Position numbers and translations under genes: made by a program | The notes under the pieces: model-generated | What the model was told of the DNA's origin: nothing | Seen by the model: the letters and a program-made list of their open reading frames with translations, nothing else | Databases searched by the model: none | Assembly: GCF_020085105.1 (NCBI RefSeq) | Contig: NC_058045.1 | Coordinates: 7,950,333 to 8,014,332 of the forward strand | Reading direction: 5' to 3' | Length of the DNA stretch: 64,000 bases | Origin: Siniperca chuatsi | Lineage: Eukaryota > Chordata > Actinopteri > Centrarchiformes > Sinipercidae | Shown here: positions 57,215 to 64,000 of the stretch, one piece after another | Layout: each line of letters starts with the position of its first letter | How positions within the stretch are numbered: the first letter of the stretch is position 1

Positions 57215-60200
57215 TAAAATTTTTCAATAAGCATTTTTTTGTCAATATGGATTTAAATTTGTCACGTGTCTTTCTGCAGTCCCAGTGACAAACCTCCAGA
57301 GTCAATCGGAATGGCGAATGGCGAGACTTTACAACAGGTAGAAAGACCTCAACTCTTTTATTTCAGTTACATATAAATCGAGGTGAATCAGGTCTGAGAA
57401 TGACAATCTCACAAGTGTTTCTCTCCTCTCCCTTTTTCCAGAGGCCCACCAGTGACTCCCCCTCTCCCCCCCCTGGTTTAACCAAGCCCAGCCTGGTGGT
57501 GCCCATCAGTGTGTCAGACCTCACAGCCCGTTCACCCTTCGAGGGTGCGGCAGCTGAGTCCCAGTCGCTCTTTTCAGACAACAGTAACTTCAGACATCCT
57601 AACCCTCTCCCCGCTGGCCTGCCCCCTTCCCCAGCTCCCCCCGCGGCAGTTCTGACTGGCCCATGACCCCCGAACCACAGAGCCTCTTCACATCAGGTAC
57701 AAAATTAAAACATTTTGGACGTCTTAAGTGTCTGATTGGTTGTGCTTTTTGTCTAATTTTCAAACAATGTGTTGACCTGCAGCTGCTTTATTCTGACTAT
57801 TTGTTTTCATAATACTGTGGCCATTAGAATTGTACATCATGATATTGATGTCATTCAGCATTCATTCATGTCATTTTCTGCTGTTACAGGCATTGTAAAT
57901 CACCCTGGATAATAAAACTAGCAAAATGCTTTAAAGGGGCTGCCCCCTCTTAATAGATTAGTCAACTGTTTGTCAGGGGCCGAGTCAAATTTAGTCAATA
58001 AATCTTTTTTCATGGGAAATGAGCAATAAGTAATGAGTCATTACTGAATGACGCATCTCTGTCATGTCTGTAGTGTTGGCAAATACGTGTTCTTAAGCTC
58101 TAGGTTTTAAAAGATCCGTGTGCATTCATGGGATAAAGAATAATAATATTGGAGACAGTTTGTGTGTTCATTTAAATCAGTAATCTAATAATAATACACT
58201 TTATTTGTATGGCACTTTTCTTAACAAAATTACAAAGTCTTTTACGGGCGGGCGGGGGGGGGACAAACAATAAAAGCAGCTAAGTAAATACAAATAAAAA
58301 CCCACAATGAGATCATCGAACACAGAAGAAGTTCAGAGTAGGAGATGAAAATTTAAAATCGCGAGAATGGAAATGTAAAACCATAAGAAAAATATTAAGT
58401 ATGTACAAATGCTTTTATATAAAATAATGTTTTAAGCCTCTCTGATCTCAATGGGCCCTTTTTCACCAGCCAATCAACTAATCAGTTAGTCAGATTAAGT
58501 GGCTAATTGACTAAGAATTTCTCACAGGCAGGACAGCATGTCAGTAACTTGTCTCTCTTCTTTCCTCACAGACACAATACCAGTGTCCTCTTCCACAGAC
58601 TGGCAGGCGGCCTTTGGCTTCGGCTCGTCCAGCAAACAGCAGGACGATGATCTGGGCTTCGACCCTTTCGACGTCACCCGCAAGGCCTTGGCCGACCTGA
58701 TAGAGAAGGAGCTGTCAGTGCAGGATCAGAGCCCCTTATCCCCGGGGCCCTTCCCCCAGGGGAGCAACCATGGTCCCAGCCTGCTGCCCCCCAACCCTAA
58801 CCCTAACTCCTCTCACCACTTCCCCAGCGGCCTTCCCCGCCTCCCCCAGCACCACCACAGAGCAATCTACAGCTCCTTCAGTTTCCCCGGCAGTCAGAAC
58901 AGCCAGGCCAGTCAGCAGCAGCCAGCCGCCAGACACCCCTGGATGGGCGTCCCCACACGAAATAACCTCACACACTTGAACCACTCAGCCAGTGCTGCCT
59001 CACACAGTAATTTCCTGGACCTGAATCTGCCCCCTCAGCACAACACAGGGCTGGGAGGGATCCCCATCTCAGGTACCAGACACCTGGGTCACTGTGGCAC
59101 CTCTCGGTGTCCTGTGGAAGCAGTGCATATTAAAACAGATCAGATGTGTTACATTATGATGTTATTTAATATCACAACATGTGTATACTGCCACATAGCA
59201 TTGTGATACTTGTTTTGATTAGCTTTATTGACCATGCAGAGGAAAGAGTCACTGGTCGATGCAGTTCTGCAGCTGACCACTAGTCTGTGATCAAAACACC
59301 TGAGAAACTGACACCTCTGTTTTCCTCTCCTCTCCTGCAGAAAACAGTGGCTCTATAGAGGGTTTAAATGTGAAAGAATGGCAGGACGGCCTGAGAGCTC
59401 TCCTGCCCAACATCAATATCAACTTCGGGGGCCTTCCAAACTCCTCTTCCTCTTCATCCTCCTCATCCTCCAACAGTGTTAACCACATCGGTGGGCCGGC
59501 AGGGCCAGCAGGCATCTCTCACAGCTTGAGCTGGGACGGCACAGCCAGTTGGATGGACCCTGCTATCATCACAGGTACAAAGTAACTGAAATGACAACGC
59601 AATTAGTGTAGATCAAAAATCAATCAACAATCATTTTCATATTCGATTAATTGTTTAAGTCGTTTATCAAGAAAAAAATGCCAAACGTTTGCTGGTTCCA
59701 GCTTCTGTTTTAGACCGTCGTTTATTGAACTAGTTATTAATTAACTAACTTTCTTTTTTGATTAATCTACTGCTTATTTTCTCGATTAATCACTTGGTCT
59801 ATAAAAATGTAAGAAAATAGTGAAAAATTCCCATCACAATTTCCTAAAACCCTTCAAAGCCCAGTCCATTGGTTGGACATTCAATACACTATAATGTAAG
59901 ACAAGAAGAACAGCACATTTGAGAAGTTGAAACCATCAAAATGTTTGACATTTATGAAAAATTACTTAAATAATTAGTCAATTATTTAAAATAATCGATC
60001 AATCCTTTCAGCTCTAAATTTAATTTTGTGTTTTGGACTTCATCAGACAAAACAAATAATCAAAAAATGTCACTTTGCCCTCTGGACAATTATCGGCAGA
60101 AGAATAAAAAACTCCCAGTAATTAAAAATAATTCTTATTACTATACTAGCCTCATTTACATGACAAAACTGCTGAGTTATTCATTCATGAGGATATTAGG

Positions 60201-61134
60201 AAGCTGATAGAGGAAGTGTTTTACCATTTGTGGACAAAATACCAGAAACATCTTACAATACAAAAGGCCTTTGGAATAATAAGAATTTGTGATTGTCTTC
60301 TCCCTGCTGCATTACATCATTTTGCAGTTTCTGCAAATAATGCACCTGCATTTCAAGCAACAGTTAATGTTAATCACAATCTAAAGGTCCGCCAGGGCTG
60401 CAGCTAACTATTAGTTTCATCATTGATTAATCTGCCAATTAATGGATTAATCGCTTTGTCTATAAAATGTCAGAAAATATTGGTATGCTGGTCTTGTCCC
60501 ACCAAAAGTCCGGAAGACTAAAGATATTAAATTAACTGTGATATGAGACAAAAAGCTGGAGCCAGTGAATATTTAAAAATAGGTGCCGGTTAAATTTTCT
60601 AATCAATTAATCGTTTCAGCTTGATTAACATTATTTATGAGCTTTAAAAGAGTTCTGGCAATCACGATTATTTTGAACAAGTCGAAACAAAGTAACTTCG
60701 AGAACGCCAGATTGTCTAAACAAAATAAAACTAAACAAAATTATTTTCACAATATTTGTATTTACTACAGAGTCTTATTTTTCGTCATCCCCCCCCCCCC
60801 TTTAGGCATCCCGGCCTCAGCAGGAAACAGTTTAGACTGTCTCCAGGATGACAACCCACCACACTGGCTCAAGTCCCTGCAGGCGCTCACAGAGATGGAC
60901 GGCCCGGCCGGCTCAGCGGTGCCCACTCCCCAGCCCCTCCACACCGGCCTCCTCGACGCCCACCTCCCCCTCCACCACAGAGCCGCCGGCGGCTGGGCTC
61001 CTTACCTGCCCCCTCCCACAGCCAACCCCGCCAGCCAGTTCCACTCCCCTCCCCCCGGCTTCCAGACCGCCTTCAGACCCCCGGGACAGCCCGCCACAGA
61101 GCTGCTACAGAGTGCTGCTGTGGACCGCCACTGA
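54649..61134 (+). CDS. cnot4: CCR4-NOT complex subunit 4 (E3 ubiquitin ligase)
   Basis: CNOT4 is the RING-type E3 ligase associated with the CCR4-NOT deadenylase. Coding exons: 54649-54822, 55181-55378, 55620-55706, 56116-56217, 56419-56544, 56698-56822, 56928-57134, 57280-57337, 57442-57696, 58572-59072, 59341-59574, 60806-61134 (stop TGA). RING of C4C4 type at residues about 14-57 (ECPLCMEPLEID, CTCGYQICRFCWHRIR, CPACRK), a Lys/Glu-rich linker, an RRM at about 108-187 (RNLVFVVGLSQRLADPE, YFGRFGKIHKVVINNS), a CCCH-type finger at about 194-217 (CSYFLKSMQCPKPDCMYLHE), then a long low-complexity tail with FDPFDVTRKALADLIEKEL and the conserved end QSAAVDRH. Exon 10 lacks one base relative to the frame of its neighbours (255 nt where 256 is needed), so as written the frame stops at 57664-57666; this is probably an assembly or read error in a C run. 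The intron after 55378 uses a GC donor. Expected protein about 798 residues. Confidence 0.95.
57179..57210 (+). repeat. Poly-A tract in cnot4 intron
   Basis: A run of about 32 A residues lies 45 bp after the exon ending at 57134. It could be the tail of a lost retroposed copy or a simple homopolymer; its exact length in the assembly is unreliable. Confidence 0.8.
58190..58440 (+). repeat. Dispersed fish repeat in cnot4 intron
   Basis: It opens taataataatacactttatt, then tgtatggcacttttcttaac and aaaattacaaagtcttttac, a phrase shared by an abundant fish repeat whose consensus resembles LINE/SINE 3' ends. A G-rich run lies at about 58249-58262. The family is not assigned. Confidence 0.45.
59620..60625. 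repeat. Cluster of gattaat-type repeat copies in the last cnot4 introns
   Basis: Diverged copies at about 59620-60020 and 60395-60625 (attaatcgctttgtctataaaa, aatcaattaatcgtttcagc) fill most of the intron before the last exon. They appear as partial and partly overlapping copies, probably successive insertions. Confidence 0.5.
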
Positions 61135-62780
61135 ACACAGACTGCAGCAGACACCCATCCATTCCCCCACTACCACTTTATACCCACTCATCCTGTACCC
61201 CCTCCCCCCACCTCCCACCCTCCCCCCCAATGCAATACACACCAATCTGCAGAGTATGAAAAATTATTAACAAAGTAACAGACATGCTTTCTTCTTTTTC
61301 TCTTCCTCCTTCCTTTTTGTCTATTCCGAAGGCCTATTTGTTTTTGTTTTTTGTGGTACACAAGTTATCGGTACCCTCTGTCTGCTACCATCACCACTCC
61401 TTACATCTAATTCTGGGCGTAACATGGGATTCATTGTGTAGCTCACTGTTAACGGAGAGCACAAGAAACGGTATAGCATCGAGCGCCCAGTGGTGACACG
61501 AGTTTTAACTCCACAAACTGGCAAAGAAACAAATTAGCTGAAGTGAGGTCTTTTTTTTTTAAAGTAACTAATGATTAAGCATGAACAACATTTGTGTTTT
61601 TGAAAGTTGAAGTCACGATTAGTTTTTGAGGAATGAAGCAAGCTGTGAATCTGCTCTTGAAGCTTTGCCCCAAAGACCCTCTTCCTCCCCAATTTAACAG
61701 GAGACTGTGAAACGGTTAACCCTTACAGCTAAGTTGTGAATAAAGCGAGGTGAGAGAGAGAAAAAGGGGTTGGTACTTCGCTTTTTTTTTTTTTTTGAGT
61801 GTTTTTTTAAAAAATGTTTAAAAAAAAAAAAAGAAGAAGCTGAGATTGGGTTTGTGGAGAGTGAATGCAGATGACACCGGGGAGTTGAGGGCACAGGCTA
61901 TGCATGGGCTCCCTGTTAGGTAGGGACACAGATGGCCTGCTTGAGGGGCCACTTGGCCCACATTCCCTTTAGTGGAGGGCTCCCACTGGCCCCGTCCTGC
62001 TGGAGGGAAAATTTTGCTGAACCTCTGTATCAGAGGATAGAGCACTGCCTAACCGCGGGAAGCCAGGGCTTTGGGAGATCGTGGCACACATCCTGAGCAC
62101 TAGGGTTAGACTCTTACTCACAGTGCCACTGTGTGGTACCTACAGTAGCTAGCCCTAACATGGACAGCCACCAAGTAGATAGGACAATGACTAGATGGAT
62201 GAGGAAATGTCAAAAATACTAATGAGGGTTAACAGGTCCCTTTCAACCCACGAGGGCTTAAACGAGGCCTTAAAACGGACAGATGAGAGAAAGGAGCTCA
62301 AATGATTGGAAGGGGAGTATAGCGTCGATGATTGCTGAAAAATATGCAATATTGTATGTGACTTCGGCAACTGTATGTGAGTGTGTGTCACAAAGGAAGG
62401 CGCTGTAAGACAAAACCAAGTACTGTAGTAGTGATTTAAGGAGCTCTCAGCCTTTAGGATTTGAGATCGACCTCTCCGACCACCGCCTTTTTTCTTTTTG
62501 AAGTCTTAATTCTGATCCGTGTTCGCTCTCTCTTTCCCCCCTCTCTTACCAACCCCCCCACACACCCCCGCACCACCCTTCCTCCTCCTGCTGTTCCCTA
62601 TTTAACAGTATTCACAAAAATGAACAAACTCATCCAGGAGCAACCAACACTGAGTCATACAATGGGTTTTAACATGATGTTGTGAGAAAAAAACAAAACA
62701 AAATTAAGGCGCTTAAAGGAAGAGAACTGTCCTTTGCAGGTCTGGAAAAATGAACCTTAAATAAAACTGAAAACTCAGAG
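61135..62780 (+). other. cnot4: cnot4 3' UTR
   Basis: It follows the cnot4 stop codon. A canonical AATAAA lies at 62760-62765, giving a UTR of about 1.65 kb. It contains homopolymer T and A runs (61552-61562, 61780-61800, 61820-61831). The open frames here have no recognisable protein. Confidence 0.55.
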
Positions 62781-64000
62781 CTGGTGTTTGTCTGCTGATT
62801 CAAACATGTGCACTTATAAATATTTAAACTTTAAAGTACTCACCACCATACTGTACTCTTCAGGAAGGCCACTATAAATCACTTATGGTATGTCATTCCA
62901 ATGGCTTCCACTAGGGGGCAGATCATTTTCTGTCAGTGAAGCTCTGCAGTTAAACTTCAGTCGAGCACACACACACACAAGGTTACACATGTTACCACAG
63001 TTTTCAGATACACCATGTTTTTTTCCCACTGAATAACAATTTCAACAGTTCACAAGTATTTGTTAGGCTTATTTGCTTAAATGCAGCTATGATACAGATA
63101 AGACTGAGGTGTTATCACATTTTTCAGTGCCATATGTCTTTTCTGTGTAGTTGCACTGCTGGGAGCATATTGCAGCCCTTCAGCTCTGCACTCTACCCGG
63201 CCAATGCAGCAGTAGATACCTGCAGCAGAGACTTTTTTTTTTGTCCCGTAGGACTTCAGACAGACACGGGGAGGAGCACAGTCGATACTCATACAGGGGC
63301 TTCATTATTTCTACAGTTAAATGTCTGAATCAGGCGCAACTGTTTTGCTCTGTTAATATAGTTTGTGTGGGACTGACAACAGACAAATGAGTAAACCAAG
63401 TAACCAATCCACAGTTAGGGCTGCAATATAAGATTATTTTCATTGTTTAATAAGATCAGGTTATTTTTTCTATTAATCATTTAGTCCAGGGGTTTTCCAA
63501 ATCAAAGGGCTTTGGGGGATGTAAACAGTTGTTTTAGCCCATATATGTTTGCATTTTGCCAAATTGGCACCAATAAAAGTATGCAGAATAATCTATCAGC
63601 AGTTCCTGTTTGCAGTGTATCCATGGATGTACAGACAGTTATCACTGGATTACATTGATACTGAAGAAAACTTAAAAACGTGATGATTCTCAGGCAAGTT
63701 CTGGAGTTATAAGGAGCGTAGTTTTTCTATGATTTCTAAGCAGATTTATGGACATTTATTCACGGAGAGAGCAGCAGAAACAGATACATACAAGTGTTGA
63801 TCAATGTACAGTGTTTGCCAACAATTATAACTTATCAGACGAAGACATATTAGGCCCATTTTATGTTATTAAAACTGTGTTTTTACTTTATTGAGGTTGG
63901 TGTATGACAATTTAATATCTGTTCATACACCAACCTCCACTTATAGGTGCTCACAGAAGGAATTACAACTGATGACAAATACATTAATAAAGACGAACTG
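62781..64000. other. Downstream flank, no gene recognised
   Basis: AT-rich intergenic DNA with a short (AC)n tract near 62970 and a piece of the gattaat-type repeat at 63415-63490. The inverted phrase atacaccaacctccact / gaggttggtgtat near 63893-63942 makes a short palindrome. No coding exon was recognised. Confidence 0.45.

Noticed and set aside
1-64000. CRISPR array, operon or phage-like features
   Set aside because: The window has spliced vertebrate genes throughout; no regular direct repeats with spacers were seen.

Overview
This is teleost fish nuclear DNA. It has short introns with GT-AG splice sites, many fish-type interspersed repeats (V-SINE-like, hAT-type MITEs, foldback elements, CR1/L2-like LINE tails) and a gene order partly shared with human 7q33. 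No bacterial, organellar or CRISPR-type features were seen. All assignments come from reading translations and splice sites by eye; no search was run.

Layout. About 1-13.8 kb is mostly the 5' intronic part of cald1 (caldesmon, minus strand): one first coding exon is clear at 2466-2569, with a candidate TATA promoter and leader exon near 13.8 kb. bpgm (bisphosphoglycerate mutase, minus) lies at 16.3-18.1 kb, with two upstream exons that stay in frame with it. From 19.8 to 37.2 kb there is a head-to-tail array of four complete slow-type troponin I genes on the minus strand, called A to D here. Each has seven coding exons, including a 4- or 7-nt microexon, and each has the same promoter cassette (CTAAAATAG MEF2-like site about 30 nt from a TATA-like box). 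An IL-17 receptor A-like gene with a short cytoplasmic tail follows at 40.0-43.6 kb (plus, 11 coding exons). A bifunctional pseudouridine-catabolising enzyme, with a PsuG glycosidase half fused to a PfkB/PsuK kinase half, is at 45.9-51.6 kb (plus, 18 coding exons). cnot4, the RING-RRM E3 ligase of the CCR4-NOT complex, fills 52.5-62.8 kb (plus). The end of the window is repeat-bearing 3' flank.

bpgm-cald1 order and orientation, with cnot4 opposite and nearby, matches human 7q33. The troponin I array, the IL-17RA-like gene and the pseudouridine enzyme gene sit between these anchors. The genes do not form one pathway. The most interesting items are the troponin I array (microexons, gene-conversion patches, one copy with a rewritten switch segment), the in-frame N-terminal extension of bpgm, the fusion enzyme with a presequence-like N-terminus, the short-tailed IL-17 receptor, and a one-base frame break in cnot4 that looks like an assembly error. 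Between genes, the DNA is mainly introns, UTRs and old transposable-element copies, several of them nested.
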